A stretch of DNA of 64,000 nt, taken from contig NC_026657.2 in assembly GCF_000004075.3 (NCBI RefSeq), positions 13,082,001 to 13,146,000 on the forward strand, read 5' to 3'. Below, piece after piece: positions 12,975-25,100 of the stretch; the first letter of the stretch is position 1, and every line of letters starts with the position of its first letter. This stretch comes from Cucumis sativus. Its lineage: Eukaryota; Streptophyta; Magnoliopsida; Cucurbitales; Cucurbitaceae. The notes beneath the pieces were generated by a model, which was not told where the DNA came from, made no database searches, and worked only from the letters and a program-made list of their open reading frames with translations. The position numbers were made by a program, and so were the translations under genes.

Positions 12975-15856
12975 ATGGCGGACGTGCAGATGGCTGATGC
13001 TGAGACCTTCGCCTTTCAGGCTGAGATTAACCAGCTTCTCAGTTTGATTATCAATACTTTCTACAGCAACAAGGAGATTTTCCTTCGAGAGCTTATCAGC
13101 AATTCCTCTGACGTGAGTTTTTCTTCTTCTTCTTCTTCTTCTTCTTGTATCTTCTTTACTTTGAATGTCTACGTCGTTGTTGAGTTTTTAGTGTTGGGTT
13201 GTGTTCTATTGACGACGGTTGATTGAATGTTTTGGTTTTGATAATCTACAGGCATTGGACAAGATTCGATATGAGAGTTTGACAGACAAGAGCAAACTCG
13301 ACGGACAACCAGAGCTCTTCATCAGAATTGTTCCGGACAAGGTTAACAAAACTCTCTCCATCATCGACAGTGGAGTCGGAATGACTAAAGCAGGTAAGAG
13401 AAAGGTCGAGATATTTCTTCCTTCCTGTTAAAGTTTGGACTCAACGATTTTGTTGCGATATTGGAGACTCGAATTTAGTTGCTTCTATGATGTTTCTTGA
13501 ATACAGATTTGGTGAATAATTTGGGAACCATCGCAAGGTCGGGTACCAAAGAATTCATGGAGGCATTGCAGGCCGGTGCCGATGTGAGCATGATTGGTCA
13601 ATTTGGTGTAGGGTTCTATTCGGCTTACCTTGTGGCCGAGAAGGTGATTGTTACCACGAAGCATAACGATGATGAACAATACATATGGGAATCACAGGCC
13701 GGTGGTTCTTTCACCGTCACAAGGGATGTAAATGGAGAGCAACTCGGGAGGGGTACCAAGATCACTCTCTTCCTTAAGGAGGATCAGGTAACGGAGTCTT
13801 ATAATAGTAGTTCATTTTGTATTCTCTTCTTAGGATTCGAAATGGGGAGCATGAATTTCGTAAGTAGAATAGAGAAAGTGATGCGAAATGTGTTTTTTTG
13901 TTAGTATGCCTTAAATATAATATCCGGCCCTGAATGACCAAACACGTAACATCATGCACAATATTTGTTATAGACCTTATAATCTTACTTTATCGGTGTT
14001 TTCACCCTCTAGGGTCATTGTTGGTCGGTGGGAATTGGTTTTTGGGATAAAATTGATGGCAATTGTTGGTTTTGTTGAGGCAGTTTACCGACTGTCTCAC
14101 TTTTAAACCCGCTGATCAACTTTGGTTTAGTCATTTTTGGTCGGTCAGATTGGTTTTCTAGTGTTTTCTTGCAAGCCATATAATGCACACGTAGTTAACA
14201 TGTTGGGTTGATTTCTCTGCGGTTTACTTAACTTTTATTACACTTTTGTTTTGAGTTTCTGCATAATGTTGAATGCGGCACTAATTGGATGCATTAATTA
14301 TTCAGTTGGAGTATCTGGAAGAGAGGAGAATTAAGGATCTTGTGAAGAAGCACTCTGAATTCATTAGCTATCCTATCTACCTCTGGGTTGAGAAAACAAT
14401 CGAGAAGGAGATTAGCGACGATGAGGACGATGAACCTAAAAAGGAAGAAGAAGGAAACGTTGAAGATGTGGACGAGGAAAAGGAAACCAAGTCAAAGAAG
14501 AAGAAGATCAAAGAGGTTTCTCACGAATGGGAACTCATCAACAAGCAGAAACCCATTTGGCTGCGCAAGCCTGAAGAAATTACCAAAGAAGAATATGCAT
14601 CATTCTACAAGAGCTTGACAAACGATTGGGAGGAGCACCTTGCAGTGAAACACTTCTCTGTTGAGGGACAGCTTGAGTTCAAAGCAATTCTCTTTGTCCC
14701 AAAGAGAGCTCCATTTGATCTTTTCGACAACCGTAAGAAAATGAACAACATAAAGCTGTATGTGAGAAGAGTGTTCATTATGGACAACTGTGAGGAGCTG
14801 ATCCCCGAGTATCTTGGATTTGTTAAAGGCGTAGTTGATTCCGATGATTTGCCGCTCAATATCTCACGTGAGATGTTGCAGCAGAACAAGATTTTGAAGG
14901 TGATAAGGAAGAATTTAGTGAAGAAGTGCATAGAGATGTTCAATGAGATAGCAGAGAACAAGGAGGATTACAACAAGTTCTATGAAGCTTTCTCTAAGAA
15001 CTTGAAGTTGGGTATCCACGAAGATAGCCAAAACAGAGCTAAATTGGCTGACTTGCTTCGATTCTACTCGACCAAAAGTGGAGATGAAATGACAAGCTTG
15101 AAGGATTATGTCACCAGGATGAAGGAAGGTCAGAAAGATATTTACTACATCACTGGTGAGAGCAAAAAGGCAGTTGAGAATTCTCCGTTCTTGGAGCGCT
15201 TGAAGAAGAAAGGCTATGAGGTGCTTTTCATGGTCGACGCCATTGATGAATATGCTGTTGGGCAACTGAAAGAGTACGACGGCAAGAAGCTAGTCTCTGC
15301 AACCAAGGAAGGACTCAAGCTTGATGATGAAACCGAAGAAGAGAAGAAGAAAAAGGAGGAAAAGAAGAAGTCTTTTGAGAACCTATGCAAGACCATCAAG
15401 GACATCCTTGGCGACAAAGTAGAGAAGGTCGTCGTTTCCGACAGAATTGTGGACTCTCCTTGCTGCTTGGTCACTGGCGAATATGGTTGGACTGCGAACA
15501 TGGAGAGGATCATGAAGGCTCAAGCTCTAAGGGATAACAGCATGGGCGCTTACATGTCAAGCAAGAAGACGATGGAGATCAATCCAGACAATGGAATCAT
15601 GGAGGAGTTAAGAAAAAGAGCCGAAGCAGACAAAAACGACAAATCCGTCAAGGATTTAGTTATGCTTCTCTTTGAAACTGCTCTGTTGACATCTGGTTTC
15701 AGCCTTGATGATCCTAACACATTTGCTGCAAGAATCCACAGAATGTTGAAACTTGGTCTTAGCATTGATGAGGAAGAAAATGAAGGAGATGACGCAGACA
15801 TGCCTGCTTTAGAGGAAGATGCTACTGAAGAGAGCAAAATGGAGGAGGTAGACTAA
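12975..15856 (+). CDS. HSP90-1: Cytosolic HSP90, heat-inducible HSP90.1 type
   Basis: Four exons (12975-13112, 13252-13393, 13507-13787, 14306-15856) give 703 residues, normal for plant cytosolic HSP90. HSP90 is an ATP-driven dimeric chaperone that matures client proteins such as kinases and NLR immune receptors. The N-terminal ATPase domain shows [39 protein letters not shown] and [15 protein letters not shown] charged acidic/lysine linker follows (about residues 210-260), then the middle domain and the C-terminal dimer domain. The protein ends in MEEVD, the TPR co-chaperone docking motif that marks the cytosolic form. The opening [14 protein letters not shown] and the linker sequence match Arabidopsis HSP90.1 (At5g52640), not the constitutive HSP90.2-4, which lack the first MADVQ. 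The upstream heat-shock elements fit. No defect is seen; the first three introns are small to medium and regular. Confidence 0.97.
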
Positions 15857-16000
15857 GCCCATCCTCTGTATCATCCATCATCCAATTTCTTTAACCGTTC
15901 ATCGTGTTGATATTGGGATGTCTGTGAATGTATTTTGAGGAAAGTAAATGTCTTGCGTCCAGTCATTGATCAGCGTCAATGTTGGTTTTTGTGTCTCACT

Positions 16001-16120
16001 TCCTGTTTTACATAATCTGTTGTAATCAAGGACAAATGTATGTGCTAAAGCGTGTTACTCTCCTGTTTTACATAATCTGTTGTAATCAAGGACAAATTTA
16101 AGTGCTAAAGCGTGTTACTC
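16001..16120 (+). repeat. 60-bp tandem duplication in HSP90 3' region
   Basis: Two adjacent 60-base units (16001-16060 and 16061-16120) differ at only a few positions. They lie 145 bases after the HSP90 stop, within the likely 3' UTR or polyadenylation zone. The second copy carries 'aaatttaag' where the first has 'aaatgtatg'. Confidence 0.95.
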
Positions 16121-16657
16121 CAATGTATAAACAGATCTTTTTTGTTGGTCAGCATCTTCTGCATATCTATCATCTGTGTCCAGAAAATCAAAATCAGGAA
16201 GTAAAAGAAATAGGCAAACACTAGATCATCTCTTATAATGAGTATCATAATTTTCATGTCAAAACTTAGGCCTGTACATCAGCTCATGTGTAAACTCTGG
16301 CTAAGTCCAGCTTAGTTAGATGGAAACTGTTGTCAAAATATGACGATGTATTGGCACTCCTCACTCTCTTTTGGACTAGGTTAGGAGTAGGAGTCATAGA
16401 AGGGACAAGGTGTGACATCATGAGTGGAAAGTAAATTTATGGAAAGTAGAGTTATTTAGAGAACGTTTTTCAATTCTCTTTTACACTGAGAAGTGATGGT
16501 AGGTGAATATACAATATTAATACAAGACTGGCTATCTAGTGCAATAATATTGAGGAAGCTCAATTAGGTATGATTGGGTGAAAACTAGCTAGGTATTGAC
16601 AGCTGCCATTTCCATCTTTTTCTCCAACGAGCGAAACTTTTAAGCTTTCTTATATTT

Positions 16658-19600
16658 CTAACCATGTTCCATGAAACCATCATACGATGAGAGTACCCTT
16701 TTCTGCAAGAGAGATAATATGTAATAAAAAACAAGTTAGAAAATAAATAGAAGCATGTTTTCTCGATAATGGAATATTTCTTATTTCAGTATACTTTAAA
16801 GAGTAAGGGTTAAGGGCGACCAGATTTTTCTCATAAGCTTATGCAAAAACAGAATTTCAATAAGAACTCACATGGTCCTCAAAGTCAGAGCTGGTGAGAT
16901 TAATGGCTAGGTTCCTCATCAGCAACAGCACCTGAAGAGAATGAGAAGATCAGATATCTACAGTGTAAGTTGTTTTAAGCAAAAAGGATGTTAAAGAAGA
17001 GACTATGTTTGTGAAGTGGAAGTAATGAAATAGGGATGAAGAACAACATACGGTTTCAACGTCTATTTGGTCCATCTGTTCTAACCTCTTCAAATGATTT
17101 GAGGCTTTCGGGTCGAACACACTGCCAATGAAGTTGTAGACTTGACCAAAATCTGGCAGTACTGCAATGAATTTGAAGATTAAAAAAGCATCAATAAAGG
17201 ATCGAAGAAGAAACTCTAGGTCAATTTTCTGTGGATCCACAGTAGTAAGTGAAGGAACTGAATTATGTAACGCCGGTCTATCTTTCAGACGGTAACTTCT
17301 ACCGTTTGTGAAGTTTGTCTATGGATTGCAAAAACCTGAAAAACTAGCTAGTCTCAAAGCAACTATTTTACAATATACGTCAAACGATGACACTTTTTAG
17401 ATCAAGGGTAAAAAGTATAAACAAGTCCAGTGAAAGCAGTATGACAAACTGAGGTCCATTTCTCAAGAGTACAGAGTCACAAGTAGTGTTCAACTAGATT
17501 GAATGTTATGGATATATTTCCCGCAAGTACAGCTTAATTGCGCTTTCTGTAATTATTTCAAAATTCTGGGAACGTACCCTTCGGATACTTGGGGTTGGTT
17601 TGAGCTACTAGCTCAGAGCAAGAAATGATGTTCATCCTTGTATGTGGCTTTTTGAGTCGGAAATAAATTTGTGTTATACACAATTAGAGCTGTTTTGTGA
17701 AGCACTAGCTAGAAAGGAATTGGATGATTTTCCAAACTGTTCCCTTGGTATATTACAATTTTCTGCTTTATTCTTCTATTGCTGCTTCTTAATGGAGTGC
17801 GTTTTTATTTGGTAGACCATTTTTTCTCCAAGTACCAATCAGGCAAAATAAAAATTAAAAAAAGAAAAAAGAAAAATCGTAATCATCAAAACATACCTCT
17901 CAACTGAAGGCTGTTATGTTCCTCGATGCTTGACTTGGTTGGAAAGCGTGCTCTTGTAGTGCGGTCTGTGCTGCTACTACAATTGTTTTCTATTACTTGC
18001 TCTGCAAACATAAAGTGGAAAGGAAACAAGTTCTTAGATTGTGGTTCATAATAAGTTCATTTTTTCTTAGAATTATTAGTCAAATTTGAGGTTCTGATAT
18101 TTTTTTTTTTGTTTGTAATAAAAGCATTTGGTATTTTAAAATAATTCTAAAAGTGATAACAAAAGAAGTGATGGTGTATCGTCTAAAATTAGATGTTATC
18201 AAATGAGAATGCATTCAAAGCATTAGAAAAGGAACAAAAAAAAAAGTTTGTAAGTTATTAAGTAATGAAATTTCTAATCCTTTCTATTTGAAGAAAACCG
18301 TTTCTATTATTATCAAGTAACTTTTAAAACTACTTATTTCGGTTCTCAAAGCTGCTTGGTTTTTTACCACTCCTAAAAAGTAATAAGATAACTTTTAAAA
18401 TTTTCTACCACTTCCGAAATTAAACAAAACCAAGAAAAGGCTCACTATCTAAGCAAAACTACAGAAAAGTAGGATCTTATTCTGATTCAAATTCTCACTT
18501 GTGATTTCACAATTCAAACCTCCTGCACCTTGAGAGAAATTGACTGTCTGGATAGAGTTATCTGCCCTAGATGACATGGCAGTAGCAGAAATGAAACTGG
18601 CTGGAGTAGAAGAGGAATCTGGCTTTATATTATATTTCGGTTCAACAGAAGAAGATTGGAATGGCTCCGTCACTAGTGCTACACCTGAGACCAAAATGGG
18701 TTGTCATTACCAGAAAGCTTTAACAGAATTACATTGTCAAAAAAAAAAAAAAAAAAAAAACAGACAGAAATTGTACGGACCATTTTTCGAAGATTTTTGA
18801 GGATATGGATGGGCAGCTTTCCTCTTTGGTCGTGGAGGAGGCAAGTGTTCGCCCGTCCCACTCTTTTCAACTTTCAGGAAGTACTTCTGAGCATGACTGC
18901 GTATCTAATCAAGAACCATCATATTCAGAACGATTTATAATAGATGAGCCAACACTTGAAGAATTGGAGCATTCTTCAAGATATTCAGTAGCTTGTAGCA
19001 ATAGAAGTTAATAGAGTACGAAACTGAAGGGAAAACAAGATAGAATGTTAACATTTTGAATGAAGATTGTTGTTCCAATGAAAGAACTAAGCAGTTATTT
19101 CTCTGTGTTGGGGTGCAATGAGAGATGATGATTATAATATACAAAGTTGTAAATGGCAGACAATGAGGATTTTTAAATAAGTTTTAGAGCAGTTAAATGT
19201 GTAATAACAATTTGAGCCTTCAACTATCAAAATGAGCGGACCCGAGTTGATGCCAACATCCTTAATTTATTTATTTGGAGGGCAAATCAAGAAAGAAGTG
19301 GGATTTCTTTCACAAGAGCAGAGTGTTAAATCGCTTCTAAATCCAAAACTGAAACAGAAATTAGTTAAAATAGAGACAAAATCAGTTTCGTATACGTTTC
19401 TATTTCTCCATTTCTTCCTACATCTCCAAGTCAGGAGGAGATAGCAACTTTCTCATATATTCTTTTTCCATTTGTATGAACTTGAGAATAACATGAACAT
19501 TGGAAATGATTTCTTTTAATCGAACAGAACAAGAGATAGAAATTTACTTCATAATCTTTAAATAATGTAATGAGGATCCAATTTCCCGAACATGTCTATA

Positions 19601-20268
19601 ATCTTAGAATTTAGAAACGGTATTTTGAAAGACCAAAATTCGAAAAAAGAATGAAAACATCCCCAGATTTGTTCAGATAAAAGCAAGACGTGAGACGAGT
19701 GTCTTACATTACCTGAATGACAGTCTTCGATCCAACAAAAGCCTCAATCTTCTTCCAGTCGCGATCAAAGCTAAAGAATAGAATAAAAAAGAAAACGCAC
19801 GAACAATTAGAATTCCAAACAAACACAATACAACGATTCAAACGCTTCGACACATTTCTTCCTCATTTCACCCCAAATAATCAAACAAACAGACTAGAAT
19901 TCCTCTCCCGATGAAAGTAAACCAAAAACAAACAGTCAAATATTCCAAAATCACTTGGAAAACAAACCTCACAATCCTCCAATTCGGAAACCTCAAATAA
20001 AAAAGCATGCCGGAATCAGCACACAATTCCAAACAGGAAACGTTGTCAACATCGACAAATTTTCAAATTGAACAACGAAGAGAAAATCATGAAGAAGAAG
20101 AAGAGCAGAAAGAAAGCGGAGAATATACAGTTGAATAGCTTCGAGGAACTTATCGTGCTCTGGCTCGGTCCAGCTCTCTCTACACTTGGTGATGGTGTAA
20201 GGCTTGCGAGCTCTCTTGGAAAGGTCATCTCTGGAGGAGGTGATAACAGTTTCGAAGGGTAACGCCAT
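16658..20268 (-). CDS. RVE6: RVE6-like MYB clock transcription factor
   Basis: Eight exons join in frame: 20268-20129, 19770-19713, 18904-18781, 18684-18499, 18001-17897, 17161-17052, 16931-16872 and 16702-16658, giving 275 residues. It is a single-repeat MYB of the LHY/CCA1-like REVEILLE group; these bind evening elements and activate evening clock genes. The MYB repeat runs from about residue 26 ([16 protein letters not shown]) to [10 protein letters not shown], the class hallmark. It is followed by the proline-rich [20 protein letters not shown] block, then a variable Ser-rich middle. The C-terminal LCL domain reads [18 protein letters not shown] and [23 protein letters not shown]. The phrase KSGTGEHL and the NNCSSS segment point to RVE6 over RVE8, RVE3 or RVE5. 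The N-terminus is shorter than in Arabidopsis RVE6. An evening element and a G-box lie upstream. Confidence 0.92.
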
Positions 20269-20596
20269 TGGTACGGATCCTACATCAGGGCTGAGACGAA
20301 GCGGGAGGTTCGAGAAAATGGGTGTTTGCAGTTGGCTGAGTGCGATTGATATTTCCGTGAAGATACTTAGAAAGTATCAGATGCGGGGGGTGTAGATTTA
20401 GCAGGGTGCAATGAGTGTATTAGAAGGTGCCAGGTGGTTAAGTAGGTATATTTAGGGCCCAAGGAGAGCGGAGTGTAGGGTGTGGTGAGAGGTAGAGGAT
20501 TGGGGCTGGGAACATGGAGGGAAAGAAGGGAACCGTTGCATGGGAAGTGGAAGAAAGGATAAAAGATAAAAGATAAGTGTCCTTAACCAAGGGGCA

Positions 20597-20606
20597 GACA
20601 CGTGTC
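20597..20606. promoter_or_regulatory. G-box palindrome upstream of RVE6
   Basis: The perfect palindrome GACACGTGTC contains the CACGTG G-box core and an ACGTGTC ABRE-like half. It lies about 330 bases upstream of the RVE6 start codon. G-boxes bind bZIP and PIF-type bHLH factors and are common in light- and clock-regulated promoters. Confidence 0.6.
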
Positions 20607-20659
20607 AGTGGATGCCTCGGTGGCTTAATAAAAGTGGTTTTTAACACATCCTCAGTAGA

Positions 20660-20668
20660 AGATATTTT
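20660..20668 (-). promoter_or_regulatory. Evening element upstream of RVE6
   Basis: On the minus strand, in the direction of RVE6, this reads AAAATATCT, the exact evening element bound by CCA1, LHY and REVEILLE proteins. It lies about 390 bases upstream of the RVE6 start codon. It suggests feedback from the clock on this gene, which is an inference. Confidence 0.6.
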
Positions 20669-20959
20669 GATTGGGACCCACATAGGAAACTCGAATCTCT
20701 GCCACTGATCCGACGTTCGGGCAGTTTTTCGTTTATCCATTCATCTTCACTTCATTGTTCTTCCGTTTTTAGGGTGTAAATTAAGTATTATTCTTTTTTT
20801 GAGATGGTCTTTTTTTTTGTTAGTGTAAAATTAAATTGATGTCAATCTATTATAAAGATAGATTTCTTTTATAAAATTTTTAAAATAAAAAAAATATATC
20901 CATGTTTATATATACACTATAAATTTGATATATAATTTATGTCCCTCACATTTGTATAC

Positions 20960-22190
20960 AAGATATATAGAAAAATGGTACTATGCTTTTCCTCTTGGAT
21001 TTTTTTATAGTCAAGTAGCATTGGAACTGTGATCTGATTCAACTGCACTGCTGGTGGTATTCTGGACAAGGCATCAGCCACCTTATTCTCTAAGCCCGGT
21101 CTGTACAACACCTCAAAAGAGTACCCTAATAGTTGTTAAAAGTTAAGTTTAATTTATATGATTAAGTTATTGACACATAGTTGTTAAAAGTTAAGTTTGA
21201 TTTATATGATTAAGTTATTGAAATGGAAAGGTGGTGAAATAACTATCAATTTACTACGAAAGCTAACTATTACCTGCATAAACAAAGTAACTTTTTCAGC
21301 CCTCTATGTCTTGGTTAAAGTCTTCAAACTTACTCTGGTTTGAGTCAAGCTTGGGTCTCCATTAGTCACCACCTTTCTCCCTTCATGTTGGCACTAACCT
21401 TTCTCCCTTCATGTTGGCACTAACCTTTCTCCCTTCATGTTGAAAGGTTATTGCTAATTTCCTCCAGTCAACTCCAGTGACCTCTAAGGAATGTACCCAC
21501 TAAGGAATGTACCCACTGCATTCCCAAAATTACATCCACCCTGACCCCTAAGGAATGTAGCCACTGCATTCCCAAAATTACATCCACCCTTTAGCAAGAA
21601 GCTGTTTATGATTTTCCATTCTCACACATTCAACTCAACCATACCACATATCCCTTTACCTTAGTCAACTCAACCATACCACATATCCCTTTACCTTTCA
21701 CTACTGCCCCTGACCTCAAAATCACTCCGTAATTGGGCGTTTCCTCCCTGGATAAATTCAAAATTGCCAATTCTCCGCTATGAAGTTATGAGTCGCGCGA
21801 TGAGCACTATTATTTCCCCTTCCTTTTATCTTGCCTTTCACCTTCAAGACGCCTGGGTTGGATAATCCCACCACCAAATTAATGGATAACTTAATATTCA
21901 GATTCTCAACATACCCTTTCCCTCTGTTACTATTTTCGTCTCCTCATCTTCTTTAACTACCAGCATTCGTAATTTCTTCTCCCTAGCACCTATGACCCGC
22001 GTGATATTTTTCTCCACACCGAAAACACAGTCCCTTCAAATTCGGCATCCGATAATTTCCCGTTACACCCTTGTCATCCTATGCCACTGCTTTAACCCAC
22101 ATTCTTTTCTCACTAACTCTTTGATGCCAACTTATTCTCAATGCCAATCAAATTGTTGGGTCAAATTGTTAGTTCTATTATTATGGCTCT
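20960..22190 (-). mobile_element. Broken Ty3/gypsy retrotransposon fossil
   Basis: Read on the minus strand, this stretch shows, in the normal order, a CCHC zinc knuckle (CFRCGEKYHAGHRC), a retropepsin region (ATHNFI; DVILGMQW) and the RNase H-integrase linker phrase YRPGLENKVADALSRIP. These are parts of gag and pol of a Ty3/gypsy element. Most of pol is missing and no LTRs were recognised. It carries several short internal tandem duplications. It is heavily broken, clearly dead and probably old. Confidence 0.85.
21131..21226. repeat. 48-bp tandem duplication
   Basis: Two adjacent units of 48 bases start at 21131 and 21179 and are nearly identical. They lie at the edge of the gypsy fossil and have no coding sense. 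Confidence 0.9.
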
Positions 22191-22629
22191 AGCCTCTGCT
22201 AGCTATAAAATAAATGACTAGTGTATTATGATCGTCCCAAGTTTTGGTAGTACTCCACCCATATTAAATATGGTCTAATACTCTAATTGGTCTTTCCAAA
22301 GTATTAATTACCAGACACATGCTCATTCTTTTTCCTTTTTGTTTCTATGTAAACGAAATAATACTCTGCACCTATCGTCTAATTGTGACGGACTTACAAC
22401 AACATCAAACAATGATTTATGTACAAAATAGTTCTAAAAGATCCTCAGCACTAAAAAAAAATGCATCGAATAGTAATAGATGTGCGGAGATCTCAGATTG
22501 ATTCTAAACGATCAAAGTTCCTTACCTGAACGGAAAATTTATATTACATTCTCACATAATACCTTCATTATTATTTATTATTTACATACATTCCCCGGCC
22601 CAAAAATCCCCTAATTACCAAAACTCAAT
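22191..22629. other. Short spacer, no gene seen
   Basis: AT-rich DNA between the gypsy fossil and the 3' end of the minus-strand B12D/MLRQ-like gene. It probably includes that gene's 3' UTR. I recognise nothing else here. Confidence 0.5.
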
Positions 22630-23136
22630 TCAGTTCCTAGCCGGATCGATTCCCACGGACTTCAGCGACTCAGTACGGTGAGGATGAGCATATGCATCGC
22701 CGAGCAGAGGATCATAAGGAACTTTGTAGTCCCCAAATTTCTCTACCTCCTGAATGTGAGCCACTTTTCTAAAGAAAGATTTAGCGAAGAACTTCTCTGT
22801 CTCCTCCGCCACGTGCTCCGGCTCCACCACCTCCGGGATCGTCTCTCTCCGTTTCTTCCGAACGGAAACCGATGGCGAGTGAGCCAATTGCTGTTTCGCC
22901 GTGTGTAATCCGAGACCAACAGAGAGAGCAATCATTCCGATGGCCACGTATACCGGAACAAAATCGCCGGCTCTTGAGGCCTTTGGCTTACTCTGGTGAT
23001 GGAAGTGGGAGAAATCGGCCGTGGGCGCGTAAGATTTCATTCTTGGAGTGGTCGCCGTGGCGTAGGTTCTTGTGCTTCCATATGATGTTTTGAAGCCATT
23101 GGCGGCCATTCGAGATACCAAATATCTGAGCGCCAT
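22630..23136 (-). CDS. B12D/MLRQ-like small membrane protein, probably mitochondrial
   Basis: A single exon encodes 168 residues. The N-terminus is rich in Arg, Ser, Thr and Ala with few acidic residues, as in a mitochondrial presequence. One membrane helix follows at about residues 60-78 (FVPVYVAIGMIALSVGLGLH). Directly after it comes KQQLAHSPSVSVRKKRRETI, the pattern of the B12D / NADH-ubiquinone reductase MLRQ-subunit family. The C-terminal half is soluble, with an acidic stretch and a conserved-looking tail (KVPYDPLLGDAYAHPHRTESLK). Plant B12D proteins are often about 90 residues, so this is a long member with N- and C-terminal extensions. A TATAAAA box lies on the minus strand at 23177-23183, close upstream of the start. 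The family call rests on recalled motifs; it could instead be an unnamed plant-specific mitochondrial protein. Confidence 0.65.
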   Translation of the reverse strand: MALRYLVSRMAANGFKTSYGSTRTYATATTPRMKSYAPTADFSHFHHQSKPKASRAGDFVPVYVAIGMIALSVGLGLHTAKQQLAHSPSVSVRKKRRETIPEVVEPEHVAEETEKFFAKSFFRKVAHIQEVEKFGDYKVPYDPLLGDAYAHPHRTESLKSVGIDPARN

Positions 23137-24839
23137 TTTGGTTAGGTTTATGAGTGGAAGGTCGATAGTGGGCGGATTTTATAGGGGTGAGAAAGTAGGA
23201 GATGGTTCTGGAGGTATGGTGAAGCTAAGCCGGTGTTCGAAGAAGAAGATGGTATTAGGTGTCGATGTGGAAAAGCTGACACGTTTCATGGAAGTCTCCT
23301 GAAGTTGCCGTGTGTACAGCCCTCGTGTTTCGTTTTATATGGAAAAGTAATGTTTTTGTATTTTTTGTTTTAGAATTATCTTAGTGTAATGAAATGTCTT
23401 AACCCTCCTTTGATTAATTACTACTCTTTTATAATTATTCTCTTAATATTTTGGTTTTTTTAAAAAAATTGAAGTTGGTGTAAAAAAACTAGTCCATATC
23501 TTAACAAAAATATGTACAAACTTCTAAAAGGAGATATAATTTTAAATACAAATCGAGTGGGAACCGTAAGGATATATGTGCTTAGGCATCTATTGTATTG
23601 TTGTATAGTACGAATACATTTCGACAAGCTTATTTGGGTGAGCATTGCTATGTACTCTTTGATTGTGGTGAGTTTGAAGTGCTTCCATAGTTCTTTTGCC
23701 ACAACGTCACTTGGTGAGTAAGACATTTTTGCAATAATTGTTCAATGGACTTCACATGCAATGAGTAGTGTGTTGCTTTTCTTGGGTTATTTTGGACATC
23801 AAATGCTTTTTAAATTTTTTACTTTGATCTCTTGCAGTCAGAGATTCGTTTCTTTGTTTGGTAATAGACTCGTTGGCCGAGACAATATGGATGATTGATA
23901 GGTGGTATGATCTTTTACCAGTTGTGTCATCTTGCAATTTTGTTACTTAATTATGAAGTCCTACAACTTGGTAATGAGCGTGAGTCCAGTTTAAGTCAGT
24001 CTTGATGTTAACTTTCATGACCTCTGAGTGAGAATGGGCTCTAAGATTAAGGTTTTCTCCTAATTACCTTTGTGTTGATTGACATTGTCTTTATCGATTA
24101 GAGCCTTCATTTGGAATATGAAATCATTTGTCACCTTGAAGTCGAAGAAGTGTTCAAAGTACTGCTAGTTCGAGCTTGTAACAAGACTAAGACTACCAAA
24201 TATAAACATTGTCTGTTACATCACATAAGAGGGATAATTGAAATTCGAGTTTGTGAACTTCATTTTTTTGTTTGATCATATCTAAGAAAATTGTGAGCCA
24301 CATACAACTAAGAACATATATTTTATAATAACTTCTTAGCGGGAGTGATTCAAAAGAAAAAAAGAAATCATGGGTTCTACGATCTCGTTTTGACTCTCTT
24401 CCATGGTTTCATTTTTCTGATGGCAACATTGGTCAGAACAAGGAATATATTTTCTGACATCGATCTCGACCCCATCCCCACTCCGCCCGATTAAAAATCG
24501 TTTTATATGCATATGATTGTTTGATTTATGAAATGAGTGGAACACTTTAGTACATCTTTGTACTAATTTTAAAATTGTTATGTGATATCATATCATATTT
24601 GTATGTAAAGAGAGGACAGATTCTATGTATGTATATCATATCATATTTTAAAATCAGATCTGAAAAGTAATTTTGAAAACTACAAATTAAATTATACTAA
24701 CATATGCATTTTTGGCTATATTAATTACCGGTATACATGATCGGGACAGTACTTATCCGTGTTATGGTATCTCCCTAACCAAACAGAGAGCCAATTAAAT
24801 TTCCTCAGCGTCGGGCTTCAAAGTTCCTTGGTAAAAAAT

Positions 24840-25100
24840 GTAAAGTATACAGACATACCAATTTTTTTTTTGCAAATATAGCAATTAGATTTCAAATATT
24901 AACATATACAATAACATTTTTTCTAAAAATTTACAAATATAACAAAATCTATCACTATTTTACAATATATTGGTTTATCATTGATCAACCATAAATATTT
25001 ATCGGATAGACTTTGTTATATTTGTACTTTTTAAATTTTGCTATATAGTTAACTATTATTATTAAAATTGCTACATGTTATAATTACCTTTAAAAAATTA
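24840..25100. repeat. Dispersed AT-rich repeat, copy 1
   Basis: Phrases such as 'aaatatagcaa', 'aaaatctatcac', 'ttggtttatcattgat' and 'atatagttaactattatt' recur here and, diverged, at 40510-40660 and 57240-57590. The shared order of phrases indicates one dispersed, probably nonautonomous repeat family. I recall similar sequence as common in cucurbit genomes. Confidence 0.5.

Noticed and set aside
14388-14618. Second plus-strand frame rich in Arg and Lys inside HSP90
   Set aside because: It is an out-of-frame reading of the HSP90 charged linker.
20960-22190. Gypsy fossil considered as a living element
   Set aside because: Most of pol and both LTRs are missing and it is broken many times.
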